Positions 1 to 8,112 of a stretch of DNA of 64,000 nt are shown here, in pieces; position 1 is the first letter of the stretch; each line of letters starts with the position of its first letter. A model generated the notes under the pieces. It ran no database searches and was not told the origin of the DNA. It saw only the letters and a program-made list of their open reading frames with translations. The DNA is taken from assembly GCA_964404895.1 (NCBI GenBank), contig CAYOLV010000001.1, positions 372,001 through 436,000 of the forward strand, read 5' to 3'. The translations under genes and the position numbers were made by a program. The stretch comes from JBGSUZ01 sp964404895. Lineage in GTDB: Bacteria; Bacillota; Clostridia; Peptostreptococcales; Acidaminobacteraceae.

Positions 1-2
1 CA

Positions 3-995
3 AGACCTTTCGTAGCGGATCCAGAGTTTATGAGAAAAGCGGCTTTAGACAAGTCAGAAGACATTCGCCCATGTGTCCGTTGTAATACGTGTTGCGGTCG
101 TTCAGCCTTCTTCAAAAAGACCCGTTGTGCTGTCAACCCAATCAACGGCAGAGAAACAGACTATCCAAACGGTAAAGTGCCTAAAGCAGACGTGAAGAAA
201 AAAGTCATGATCGTAGGCGGTGGTCCTGCTGGCATGCAAGCGGCTATGACAGCTGTAGAGAGAGGCCATGAAGTTCATTTATATGAAAAAGAAGGCATCT
301 TAGGGGGAACTCTGAACCACGCCACAGACTTAAGCTTCAAAAAAGACCTGAAAAATTACCTCGACTGGATTGTGGCACAAACGAAGAAATGTGGCGCAAA
401 CATTCACTTAAATACAGAAGTAACGCCAGAACTCATCCAAGCTGAAAAGCCAGAGGCATTAATCATTGCTGTAGGTGGCACACCACTGATGCCAAACCTT
501 CCAGGTATGGACTTACCTCATGTTCACTGGGCTGGAGACGTAGATTGTGGTCGTGTAGCAGTGGGTCAAAAAGTCATTGTCATCGGCGGCGGCTTAACGG
601 GTGCAGAGTCAGCTGTAGCCCTTGCTATGGAAGGCAAAGACGTAACCCTTGTTGAAATGTTAGGTGCTGAAGCACTTCTTAACGGCGCATCTCTGATCAA
701 TCGCTTCTCTTTACAATCTCTACTTATGAAACACAGAGTAAAAGTGATTACCAATACGAAGCTTGAAGCAATTACTGAAAAAGGTATTCGTACGATCAAC
801 AGTCGTTTTGAATGGAAAGACTACGAAGCAGACACCGTAGCCATTGCCATTGGTATGCGTCCTAGAAAAGACGTGGTGGCAAAGCTTAGACACGAACTTC
901 CAGAAACAGAAGTCTATATTATCGGCGACGGCAAGGAAATTGGAAACGTGTTCACTGCTGTACATGCAGGTTTTGACACAGCGGCAGAGATTTAG
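3..995 (+). CDS. Old Yellow Enzyme-type NADH:flavin oxidoreductase (2-enoate reductase-like), C-terminal part
   Basis: The reading frame is open to the window edge, so the 5' end is missing. What remains begins in the end of the FMN barrel (RPFVADPEF, typical of the family just before the cluster ligands). It continues with a cysteine group C-x2-C-x2-CC-x10-C (first third of the fragment) that fits a [4Fe-4S] site. Two Rossmann folds follow: VGGGPAGMQAA for FAD and IGGGLTGAES for NAD(P)H. This is the layout of 2-enoate reductase and 2,4-dienoyl-CoA reductase, which reduce activated C=C bonds with electrons passed from NAD(P)H via FAD, Fe-S and FMN. The substrate cannot be told. It is followed by a membrane protein and an iron-sulfur flavoprotein on the same strand, a likely operon. 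The stop codon lies in the first of three short direct repeats. Confidence 0.85.
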   Translation, partial: RPFVADPEFMRKAALDKSEDIRPCVRCNTCCGRSAFFKKTRCAVNPINGRETDYPNGKVPKADVKKKVMIVGGGPAGMQAAMTAVERGHEVHLYEKEGILGGTLNHATDLSFKKDLKNYLDWIVAQTKKCGANIHLNTEVTPELIQAEKPEALIIAVGGTPLMPNLPGMDLPHVHWAGDVDCGRVAVGQKVIVIGGGLTGAESAVALAMEGKDVTLVEMLGAEALLNGASLINRFSLQSLLMKHRVKVITNTKLEAITEKGIRTINSRFEWKDYEADTVAIAIGMRPRKDVVAKLRHELPETEVYIIGDGKEIGNVFTAVHAGFDTAAEI

Positions 996-1031
996 TCTGG
1001 GCGCTGAGATTTAGTACAGCAGAGATTTAGT
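986..1031 (+). repeat. Three direct copies of an 11-nt unit across a stop codon
   Basis: The unit AGAGATTTAGT occurs at 986-996 and 1021-1031, and as TGAGATTTAGT at 1005-1015. The first copy contains the TAG stop of the oxidoreductase; the other copies lie in the gap before the next gene. This looks like local slippage duplication of the gene's 3' end. Confidence 0.8.
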
Positions 1032-1055
1032 AATGCAAATGAAAGGAACTAATAA

Positions 1056-1709
1056 ATGAAACAACTAAAAGGCGACTTGCTTTGGCTAGGTCTGTTGGGG
1101 ATTTGGCTAATCGTCCTCATCAACCCAGCCACCAGACAGCAGTTTATGACTGTAACAGAGGCACATCCTTACATGGGAGGATTCTTCAAATTTGCTATTT
1201 TGGCAACCATGGGGGATATGCTGGGCACAAGAATATTGACAGGGGGCTGGAAAAAGCCTAAAGGTTTCATCTGGAAAGCAGTGGTTTGGGGCGTTTTGGG
1301 TATGATGATTACCCTCGTCTTCACTGTCTTTACAGGTGGGGCGGCTGCAGCACAAGCTGTGGGTAAATTGCCCTTCGAAGGGAACAAACTGGCTTTGGCA
1401 TTTTTCGGCAGTGCCATTATGAACCTAACCTTTGGACCAATGATGTACGTTTACCACCGTTTTGGAGACCTTTACGTGGAACATGTCATCGACTCGGGGC
1501 AGTTTAAGGTGAAAGCCGCTGATTTGGCGAATAAAATCGACTGGCAAACCATGGTGACATTCTCATGGCTGACCACTTGCATATGGGTTTGGATTCCTTG
1601 TCACACGGCTGTATTTTTACTGCCGCCTCAGTACCGCGTTTTGGCGTCGGCCTTCTTGTCCATTTTACTGGGCATCCTGATTGCCATGTCTAAGAAATCA
1701 AAAAAATAG
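1056..1709 (+). CDS. Multi-pass membrane protein of unknown function
   Basis: A 217-residue protein with five or six predicted membrane helices, near residues 8-26, 40-58, 72-95, 110-130, 166-190 and 193-212, and a basic C-terminus (KKSKK). The pattern FGPMMYVYHRFGD before a hydrophilic stretch and a final helix pair is loosely reminiscent of the Mpv17/PMP22 family, but I cannot confirm that. I do not recognise it otherwise. It lies between a flavin oxidoreductase and an iron-sulfur flavoprotein on the same strand, with 16 nt to the latter, so a membrane role in the same electron-transfer or transport process is possible. Start ATG at 1056 follows AAAGGAAC. Confidence 0.75.
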   Translation: MKQLKGDLLWLGLLGIWLIVLINPATRQQFMTVTEAHPYMGGFFKFAILATMGDMLGTRILTGGWKKPKGFIWKAVVWGVLGMMITLVFTVFTGGAAAAQAVGKLPFEGNKLALAFFGSAIMNLTFGPMMYVYHRFGDLYVEHVIDSGQFKVKAADLANKIDWQTMVTFSWLTTCIWVWIPCHTAVFLLPPQYRVLASAFLSILLGILIAMSKKSKK

Positions 1710-1725
1710 AAAAAGAGGTTAACTT

Positions 1726-2679
1726 ATGAAAATAGTTGCAATCACTGCAGGTAGAAAAAATGGCAATGGTGAAATCTTAGCCAAAGAAGCCCTTATGAGA
1801 GCGGAAAGCCTTGGGGCAGAAGTCATGATGATCAACCTTCACGACTACAACATCAAGCAATGTTCTGGCTGTGAAGCCTGTACAGTAAAATTCACTCAAA
1901 AAGGTGAAGCACCAGAGTGTGTCTACAAAAACAAAGACGATATGGACAAAATCATGGAACACTGGTTAGCTGCAGATGCAGTTCTGACTGTAGTGCCATC
2001 ATACTCTTTCATGCCTTCAGGTCTTTACAGAATCTTCTGCGACAGACACCTTGCCTATGAGCCAAACTTCCATAAGCAAGTGGGCAACCCTGCCTATGAC
2101 AAGCACCGTGTGGGCGCAATCATCGGTAACGGCGGTTCAACCAGAAGTTGGATGTCCCTCACCATGGAAAGCATCCAAATTACGTTACTAGCTCAAGATA
2201 TTAAAGTGGTAGACCAAATGATGGTGAACCGTGCTCCAAGACCAGGTCAAATCCTGTTAGACGATGAAACTTTGGCAAGGGCAGCACAACTGGGAGAAAA
2301 CTTGGTAAAAGCCATTCAAACCCCATTTGAGGAAGTCTCTTATTTAGGAGAGCAAGGTTTCGGCTGGTGCCCTGAGTGTCATTCTAACGTGTTGTCTCTT
2401 GGCGAACCTCATTGGAACGAAGAAGGCTTTGTCATCGAATGTCCAATCTGCCACTGTGGTGGAGATTTGGTAAAAGGGGAAGACGGCAAATGGAAATTTG
2501 TCATTGAAGCAGACGGTCGCCGCAAGTCTATGATAAACGGCAACGGCGCGAAAGACCACTTCTTTGAAATTCAAGACACCATGAGAAAGTATTTTACAAA
2601 TGTGGAAACCATCAATGGGAAGAAACAGAAATATGTTGAGTATCAGCCGAAGACATTGGAAGTGAATAAAATTAAGTAA
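1726..2679 (+). CDS. Iron-sulfur flavoprotein, NADPH-dependent FMN reductase family
   Basis: 317 residues. The N-terminal half is a flavodoxin-like fold (MKIVAITAGRKNGNGE is the phosphate-binding start). It contains the compact cysteine motif of archaeal/clostridial iron-sulfur flavoproteins: C46, C49 and C52, then C65. The C-terminal part (about residues 212-317) is an added domain with two CxxC pairs (WCPECH and ECPICHCGG), likely a zinc ribbon or second Fe-S site. Such proteins bind FMN and a [4Fe-4S] cluster and pass electrons between ferredoxin and other acceptors. The flavin oxidoreductase upstream suggests a shared redox job. Strong terminator downstream. Confidence 0.85.
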   Translation: MKIVAITAGRKNGNGEILAKEALMRAESLGAEVMMINLHDYNIKQCSGCEACTVKFTQKGEAPECVYKNKDDMDKIMEHWLAADAVLTVVPSYSFMPSGLYRIFCDRHLAYEPNFHKQVGNPAYDKHRVGAIIGNGGSTRSWMSLTMESIQITLLAQDIKVVDQMMVNRAPRPGQILLDDETLARAAQLGENLVKAIQTPFEEVSYLGEQGFGWCPECHSNVLSLGEPHWNEEGFVIECPICHCGGDLVKGEDGKWKFVIEADGRRKSMINGNGAKDHFFEIQDTMRKYFTNVETINGKKQKYVEYQPKTLEVNKIK

Positions 2680-2752
2680 AAGCAATTGCAAGGAATTACA
2701 AGCAAATTTAAGTGAGTAGTAGCATAGATAAAAATGAATATTTAAGTACCGC

Positions 2753-2790
2753 ATACCACAGCTGTCACAATAGCTGTGGTATTTTTTTTA
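2753..2790 (+). terminator. Rho-independent terminator
   Basis: Perfect 11-bp stem ATACCACAGCT/AGCTGTGGTAT (2753-2763 with 2772-2782), 8-nt loop, then a run of T. Ends the operon that contains the iron-sulfur flavoprotein. Confidence 0.95.
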
Positions 2791-2895
2791 TAAGACAATC
2801 ATCTGTTCTTTTTTTATTGTCAGGTGAGGAATTGGGTAAATAGAAAAGTATCTAGTATGCTAGAGTAGGTAAAAACTTAAGGCTGGTGATCAAAG

Positions 2896-4797
2896 ATGGG
2901 TTTGAGGAGAAAAATTGCGTTGATGGTATTGCTGATTACAGTGATATCTATTTTCATTACGGCTTCAATCGGGTTTTATTTCAATTACCAGATGGAAAGA
3001 GAAAACATCTATTTGGCAATGGAAAGCCAAGTTATCAGCCTAAATGCAGATGTAAACAATTGGTTAGATCAAAAAACTCAGACCATTGAAGTTTTAGGTG
3101 ATGTCATTGAGAAAAATCATTTGAACAAAGAAGAGATTAGAGTATTGATCAATCATTTTAATGAAGATGCTGAGATTTCGGATATATACATGGGTTTTTC
3201 TGATGGTAGTTTTGTCAGCTCTATTGAATGGCAACCGCCAAAAGGTTATGACCCTAGGCAGAGACCTTGGTATAAAACATTGCTAGACAAAAAACAAGTT
3301 GCCTTTTCTGAACCCTATTTGGACATTACAACAGGTAAATATGCGGTTTCAGTTGGAAGATGTATTTTAGATCAGCAAGGCCAAGTATTAGGTGTATTGG
3401 CAGAAGATATTCTAGTGGAAACTTTGTTTAGCCGCCTTAGCACCATTAAATTCAGAGATATTGGCTACGTTTTTATGATAGACAAAAACAGCAATCTACT
3501 TGCTCACCCAGATTCCACTATGAAAGATACCCAGCTCAGGAATGATCCTGAACTGGGTCCGCTAACTGAAGAACTCATTAGAAATAAGAAGGGTATCGCC
3601 AATTATAACTTTAAAGGTGTTCCAAAAGTAACCGCTTTTCAAGAAGTGCCTCGGTCAGGCTGGATTATTGGGGTCACCGTTCCCAAAGCACTCATTAATG
3701 CCCCTTTATATCAATTAATCAAGCAGTTTGCAGTTATTTTCATTGCCATATCCGCAAGTGCAGTTTGGATTTCCTATCTGCTTTCCAGAAATTTAGTAGG
3801 ACGCATTAATCGGCTCCTTGAAAAGACGGACCTCATTGCACAAGGGGAATTCAATCAAGCGGTGGAAGTCACTGGCGATGATGAAATTACTGCACTATCT
3901 CATTCCTTTAATCAGATGGGAGACAAAATCCGCAGTTATATAACTGAATTAGACGAGTACAATCGCTCTTTGGAGTATAAAGTCGAAAAAGCAGCACAAG
4001 AGATCACAGAAAGAAAAGTTCAACTGATGGAAGCGGAAAAGCTTAATTCTCTAAGTTATTTAGTCAGTGGCGTAGCCCATGAAATGAACACCCCAATAGG
4101 CAATTGCATTATGTTGGCGTCTTACATGAACACTATTGTGGATGAAGTATTGGAGAAAATAGAAGGCGCAATATTGAAAAAATCCGATCTTGAAAAAATG
4201 ACCATGGAACTCAGTCAGTGCTGTCATAAACTGCTCAGTAATTTAGACACGGGTAAAAACTTGATTACTGATTTTAAAGAACTTTCAGTAGAACAAATAA
4301 GTTATACTCCTGTCCCATTGGACATTGAAGGCGTCCTATGGCGGAGTTTCCATCAGGCAAGGAAAGACAGTTCTGTTGAACTTGAACTCCAGATTACATT
4401 AGAAAAGGATTTAACTTTTATCAGCGACACCCTGCGGATCTACAAGTTGTTTTGTGAACTAATGGAAAATAGCTTCCAACATGCTTACGAAGGGAAAGAA
4501 AACGGAAAAATCAACATCCAAATTCAGTCAGATCTTCAGTCGGGCGGTTACCGTATTCATTTTGAAGACAATGGTAGCGGTATAGAACCTCATGTTCTAG
4601 ATAAGGCATTCACACCATTTTTCTCGACCAAGTTCAGTGGTCAGCACAATGGTTTAGGACTCAGCGTGGTTTATAATATTGTGAAAAGTCTCAGTGGTGA
4701 CATTCGTATTAGCAATTCAGCCACTGGCGGCACCTTGGTAGAAATGGTCATCGAGAAGAAAAATGCAGTGACGCAAGGGGAACATCAAGTTCTGTAA
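2896..4797 (+). CDS. Membrane sensor histidine kinase with dCache domain (orphan)
   Basis: 633 residues: membrane helix at about 7-27, extracytoplasmic double-Cache sensor at about 30-275, second helix at about 278-300, HAMP linker to about 353, a coiled segment, then the kinase core. The H-box carries His395 in VAHEMNTP; the N-box is ELMENSFQHA near 521; G-boxes are DNGSGI (about 556) and NGLGLSVVYN. The Met-Asn in the H-box is as in kinases related to bacteriophytochrome/NtrB-like groups. The ligand is unknown; dCache domains usually bind amino acids or carboxylates. No response regulator is adjacent, so its partner must lie elsewhere. The ribosome site is weak. Its last residues (HQVL) are encoded by an 18-nt sequence duplicated from the facing argJ gene. 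Confidence 0.9.
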   Translation: MGLRRKIALMVLLITVISIFITASIGFYFNYQMERENIYLAMESQVISLNADVNNWLDQKTQTIEVLGDVIEKNHLNKEEIRVLINHFNEDAEISDIYMGFSDGSFVSSIEWQPPKGYDPRQRPWYKTLLDKKQVAFSEPYLDITTGKYAVSVGRCILDQQGQVLGVLAEDILVETLFSRLSTIKFRDIGYVFMIDKNSNLLAHPDSTMKDTQLRNDPELGPLTEELIRNKKGIANYNFKGVPKVTAFQEVPRSGWIIGVTVPKALINAPLYQLIKQFAVIFIAISASAVWISYLLSRNLVGRINRLLEKTDLIAQGEFNQAVEVTGDDEITALSHSFNQMGDKIRSYITELDEYNRSLEYKVEKAAQEITERKVQLMEAEKLNSLSYLVSGVAHEMNTPIGNCIMLASYMNTIVDEVLEKIEGAILKKSDLEKMTMELSQCCHKLLSNLDTGKNLITDFKELSVEQISYTPVPLDIEGVLWRSFHQARKDSSVELELQITLEKDLTFISDTLRIYKLFCELMENSFQHAYEGKENGKINIQIQSDLQSGGYRIHFEDNGSGIEPHVLDKAFTPFFSTKFSGQHNGLGLSVVYNIVKSLSGDIRISNSATGGTLVEMVIEKKNAVTQGEHQVL

Positions 4798-4823
4798 GCC
4801 TGATTCATCAAGTTCTGTAAGCC
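4783..4823. repeat. 18-nt direct repeat at convergent gene ends
   Basis: CATCAAGTTCTGTAAGCC is present at 4783-4800 and again at 4806-4823, with a 5-nt spacer. Copy 2 encodes, in antisense, the final residues of ArgJ (GAYRT and stop), which are typical of that family, so copy 2 is probably the original. Copy 1 supplies the last codons and TAA of the histidine kinase. Confidence 0.9.
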
Positions 4824-6016
4824 CCATTAATCTTCACATAATCATAAGTCAAATCGCAGCCCCAAGCTTCTGCTTCACAGTTACCATCTTTAAGGGATAT
4901 GCAAATATCAATCACATCAGGAGAGAGCACCTTAAGGGCATGATCTTCATCGAAGGGGATCCCGGCGCCGTCAATCATAAGGTGTACCTCTCCTGCGCTG
5001 CTTTTCAGGGACAAATTCAGTTCTTCAGGTGTAAAGTGAGCGTCGGCATAACCAAGAGCACATATAATTCTGCCCCAATTGGCGTCCATGCCAAAGAATG
5101 CAGCTTTTACAAGGCTAGAAGCCACTACGGATTTCGCCAGACTCTTAGCGTCTTTTTCTGTTTTGGCCCCTTTGAGCTTGACTTGAAGAAGTTTGGTAGC
5201 GCCTTCTCCGTCTTTTGCAATGCTGATGGAAAGAGCTTTTGCAATTTCAAATAGAGCGGCTTTGAACTCAGGTAAATCAGGGCTGTCTGCTGTCAGGGGA
5301 GTGTTTCCTAAAGCCCCAGAGGCAAGAACCACAAACATATCGTTGGTACTGGTATCGCCGTCCACAGTGACCATATTGAAGGTTTGATCCACAATTTCTT
5401 TTGTCAGTTGCTGTAGGAGTGCTGCTTCAATGGCTACGTCGGTCATGACAAAGCCCAGCATAGTGGCCATATTGGGGTGAATCATGCCTGAACCCTTTGC
5501 AATGCCTGACAGTCTTACGGTCTTACCTGATTCGCTGAGCAAGATGTGGCTGGTAAAGGTTTTCTTAGCCGTGTCGGTGGTCATAATGCCCTCTGCAACC
5601 TCTTCTAGAGTCCCTTCGTTAAGGCAGGCGACTAAAGTGGGAAGACCCTTTTCCATAACGGGCATGGGAAGGGGAACTCCAATCACCCCAGTGGAGGAAA
5701 CCAAAACTTCCTCTGTGCTGATATTTAAGAGGGCGGCGGTCATCTCACAGGTTTTAAGGGCATCTTGATAGCCTTTAACCCCTGTACAGGCATTGGCGTT
5801 ACCGCTGTTTATAATAATTGCTTTGATTAATTTAGAAGCCATATGAGCGCTGGAAAGCACCACGGGAGCTGCTTTGGTTTTATTCGTTGTAAAGGTTGCG
5901 GCAGCCGTCGCCCCATTAGGACAGTAAATCAATGCCAGGTCCTTTTTCTTTTTTTTGAAACCAGCGTGGATGGAAGCATATTGAAAACCGTTGACCGGTA
6001 AGGCGTTGTATAACAT
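4808..6016 (-). CDS. argJ: Bifunctional glutamate N-acetyltransferase / N-acetylornithine acetyltransferase
   Basis: 402 residues, full length for ArgJ. It transfers acetyl from N-acetylornithine to glutamate (and can use acetyl-CoA), giving the cyclic route of arginine synthesis. The precursor cleaves itself before the nucleophilic Thr in NMATMLGF, here Thr185, yielding alpha and beta chains. The end VKINGAYRT is family-typical. ATG start is 7 nt after AAGGAGGAA. It lies 38 nt downstream of argC on the same strand and diverges, with argC, from argB-argD-carAB. No argA or argE is needed if this enzyme is bifunctional, as the GMIHPNMATM region suggests. Confidence 0.97.
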   Translation of the reverse strand: MLYNALPVNGFQYASIHAGFKKKKKDLALIYCPNGATAAATFTTNKTKAAPVVLSSAHMASKLIKAIIINSGNANACTGVKGYQDALKTCEMTAALLNISTEEVLVSSTGVIGVPLPMPVMEKGLPTLVACLNEGTLEEVAEGIMTTDTAKKTFTSHILLSESGKTVRLSGIAKGSGMIHPNMATMLGFVMTDVAIEAALLQQLTKEIVDQTFNMVTVDGDTSTNDMFVVLASGALGNTPLTADSPDLPEFKAALFEIAKALSISIAKDGEGATKLLQVKLKGAKTEKDAKSLAKSVVASSLVKAAFFGMDANWGRIICALGYADAHFTPEELNLSLKSSAGEVHLMIDGAGIPFDEDHALKVLSPDVIDICISLKDGNCEAEAWGCDLTYDYVKINGAYRT

Positions 6017-6054
6017 AGGGGTTCCTCCTTAAGTGTTCATCAAATTTATAGGGT

Positions 6055-7089
6055 TTACGGGTAGAGGGGAATGTAGCCAAGACCACATGTCTCCTCAAAT
6101 CCCATCATTAAGTTCATATTTTGTACGGCTTGACCAGCGGCGCCTTTCATGAGGTTATCGATGGCAGCCATGGCGACGAAGGTATTGGTTCTGCTGTCTA
6201 AATGAACCCAAATATCCGTGTAGTTAGAACCTCTCACCCCTTTTGTGATAGGGGGCTGATCCAATATGCGAATGAAAGGGGCCTTTTCGTATATTTTTTT
6301 ATAAACCTTTAACAGGGCTTCTCCGCTGTATTTAGGGTCAATAGTGCCGTATACTGCGCTGAGAATGCCTCTGGACATGGGCACAACAGAGGGTGAAAAC
6401 ATGACTTTGCAATTGCTAGAAGCCAATGCCTGTTCAATTTCTGGCGTATGGCGATGAGTACCCACTTTATAAGGTTTTACATTTTCCGCTGTTTCTGAAA
6501 ATAAGCTGTCAATTTGTGCCTGTCTACCAGCACCGCTGACGCCAGATTTGGCATCTACAATAAGGGTTTGATCATGAATCATGCCAGACTGTATAGCGGG
6601 AAGAGCTGCGAGCAAAGTAGCCGTAGCGTAACAACCTGGATTAGCAACGATTTGAGCCTTTTGAATGGTTTCTCTATAATGTTCGCTAAGACCGTATACC
6701 GCTTGACTGAGCAGGTCAGGACAAGGGGGTTCACCATACCAGTCCTTTGAAAGTTCTGGGTCTCTTAGCCTTAAATCCGTGCCCAGGTCGATCATTTTGA
6801 TCCCTAGAGAAGATAGTTTGCCCACAGGTTCTGCGGAGAGACCGTGGGGAAGAGCAAAGAAAATTACATCGATGGCTTCCTTTAATAAAAAGGAGGGATC
6901 AAGTAGGGTTTCAACTGGCAACATATTTATGGAAACAATATCCCGAGTGTGAGGGTAGTGTTCCGAGAAAGGCCTTCCATAACTGCTGTGTGACCCTAAA
7001 TAAAGATCTGAAATTTTGGGGTGATTCATGAGAATTGTAACCAATTGTTGCCCTGCATAACCTGTACTTCCGATGACACATGCCTTCAT
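6055..7089 (-). CDS. argC: N-acetyl-gamma-glutamyl-phosphate reductase
   Basis: 344 residues from the ATG at 7089. It reduces N-acetylglutamyl phosphate to the semialdehyde with NADPH, third step to ornithine. Visible are the Rossmann start VIGSTGYAGQ and the active-site Cys153 in ANPGCYATA, with HRHTPEIEQ downstream. A TTG six codons upstream is in frame, but it overlaps the AAAGGAC ribosome site that is correctly spaced (8 nt) for the ATG, so the ATG is preferred. Cotranscribed with argJ; the upstream region has ArgR-like palindromes. Confidence 0.96.
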   Translation of the reverse strand: MKACVIGSTGYAGQQLVTILMNHPKISDLYLGSHSSYGRPFSEHYPHTRDIVSINMLPVETLLDPSFLLKEAIDVIFFALPHGLSAEPVGKLSSLGIKMIDLGTDLRLRDPELSKDWYGEPPCPDLLSQAVYGLSEHYRETIQKAQIVANPGCYATATLLAALPAIQSGMIHDQTLIVDAKSGVSGAGRQAQIDSLFSETAENVKPYKVGTHRHTPEIEQALASSNCKVMFSPSVVPMSRGILSAVYGTIDPKYSGEALLKVYKKIYEKAPFIRILDQPPITKGVRGSNYTDIWVHLDSRTNTFVAMAAIDNLMKGAAGQAVQNMNLMMGFEETCGLGYIPLYP

Positions 7090-7116
7090 AAGAACACGTC
7101 CTTTCAATTTAATTTT

Positions 7117-7202
7117 AAGTATAATTATACATATAAAATATCAACAATCAAGAGTTATCAAAAATTATATTGCATATATATAAATAAATAAGTATAATTA
7201 CC
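7117..7202. promoter_or_regulatory. Putative ArgR/AhrC boxes in the argC-argB divergent region
   Basis: A perfect 12-bp palindrome GTATAATTATAC lies at 7119-7130 and a half-degenerate copy AGTATAATTACC at 7191-7202, in an AT-rich spacer between the divergent arginine operons. This resembles ARG boxes (TNTGAATWWWWATTCANW-type dyads, often as pairs) bound by ArgR/AhrC. The regulator gene is not in the window. The TATAAT within each box could also serve as -10 elements. Confidence 0.6.
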
Positions 7203-7233
7203 TAAAATAAATTTGAATTGGGAGATGATGAAT

Positions 7234-8112
7234 ATGGCCATGCCGGAAATGTTAATTGAAGCTGTCCCATACATTTTGGGCTTAAAGCAAAAGGTCGTTG
7301 TGGTGAAAATGGGCGGCAGTTTTTTGGAGCACCTTGAAGGAAAAGACGCATTTATTCAAGATATATCCTTGCTCCAACTGCTGGGCATGAAAGTGATCGT
7401 GGTTCACGGCGGCGGGAAGGAAATCAGCGCAAGGCTAAGCAGACTGGGTTTAGAATCTGTCTTTGAATCAGGCTATCGAGTCACTTCCGATGAAACCATG
7501 GACGAGGTTGAGATGACCCTTAGCGGTAGAATTGGAAAAGAACTGGTTTTAAAACTGAATAGAAGCGGTGTGAAGGCCGCAGGCATCAATGGAAAAGACG
7601 GTCTTCTCATTCACGCCAGAAAAAAATACATGACAAGTCCTGAGGGACTTATTGATATAGGTCAAGTTGGAGATGTGGAAGCGATCAACCCTGAAATTAT
7701 CCAAATGCTCCTTTCCAACGACTACATCCCAGTGGTGTCTCCCATCGGTTACGACCAAGAAGGAAATACCTACAACATCAATGCAGACGCAGTGGCTTCA
7801 GCATTAGCAGGCTCACTAAAAGCTGAAAAACTCATTCTTATGACCGATGTAGACGGGGTTTACCTTGACTATCCAAAGGAAGAAAGTTTTAAAAGTTTAC
7901 TCAGCCAGTCGGAATGTATAGAGATTTTAAAGGAAAATACAAACCTAAAAGGCATGGGACCTAAACTGGAATGTGCTCTAGAGGCTCTCAGTTCTGGGGT
8001 CAAGTCAATTCACATTATTAACGGTTCCGTGCCACACAGTTTACTGATTGAAATTTTCAGTGACAAGGGCATTGGCACCATGATCACCGCTAACCAAAAG
8101 GAGGCTTTATAA
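7234..8112 (+). CDS. argB: N-acetylglutamate kinase
   Basis: 292 residues from the ATG at 7234. It phosphorylates N-acetylglutamate with ATP, second step of arginine synthesis. Amino-acid-kinase motifs: VVKMGGSFLE, VVHGGGKEIS, YNINADAVASALAG and LMTDVDGVY. The N-terminal stretch before the kinase fold (PEMLIEAVPYI) resembles the helix that makes the enzyme arginine-inhibitable in organisms with the ArgJ cycle, so feedback control is likely. Three earlier in-frame starts (TTG 7213, ATG 7225, ATG 7228) lie on or too near the GGGAG ribosome site at 7220-7224; ATG 7234 is 9 nt away. Stop overlaps the argD start by one base. Confidence 0.96.
   Translation: MAMPEMLIEAVPYILGLKQKVVVVKMGGSFLEHLEGKDAFIQDISLLQLLGMKVIVVHGGGKEISARLSRLGLESVFESGYRVTSDETMDEVEMTLSGRIGKELVLKLNRSGVKAAGINGKDGLLIHARKKYMTSPEGLIDIGQVGDVEAINPEIIQMLLSNDYIPVVSPIGYDQEGNTYNINADAVASALAGSLKAEKLILMTDVDGVYLDYPKEESFKSLLSQSECIEILKENTNLKGMGPKLECALEALSSGVKSIHIINGSVPHSLLIEIFSDKGIGTMITANQKEAL

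Noticed and set aside
2886..3089. 67-codon frame overlapping the start of the sensor kinase
   Set aside because: Out-of-frame shadow with no ribosome site; the kinase frame has full domain support.
4940..5768. Several plus-strand frames within argJ
   Set aside because: Antisense shadows of a well-supported gene.
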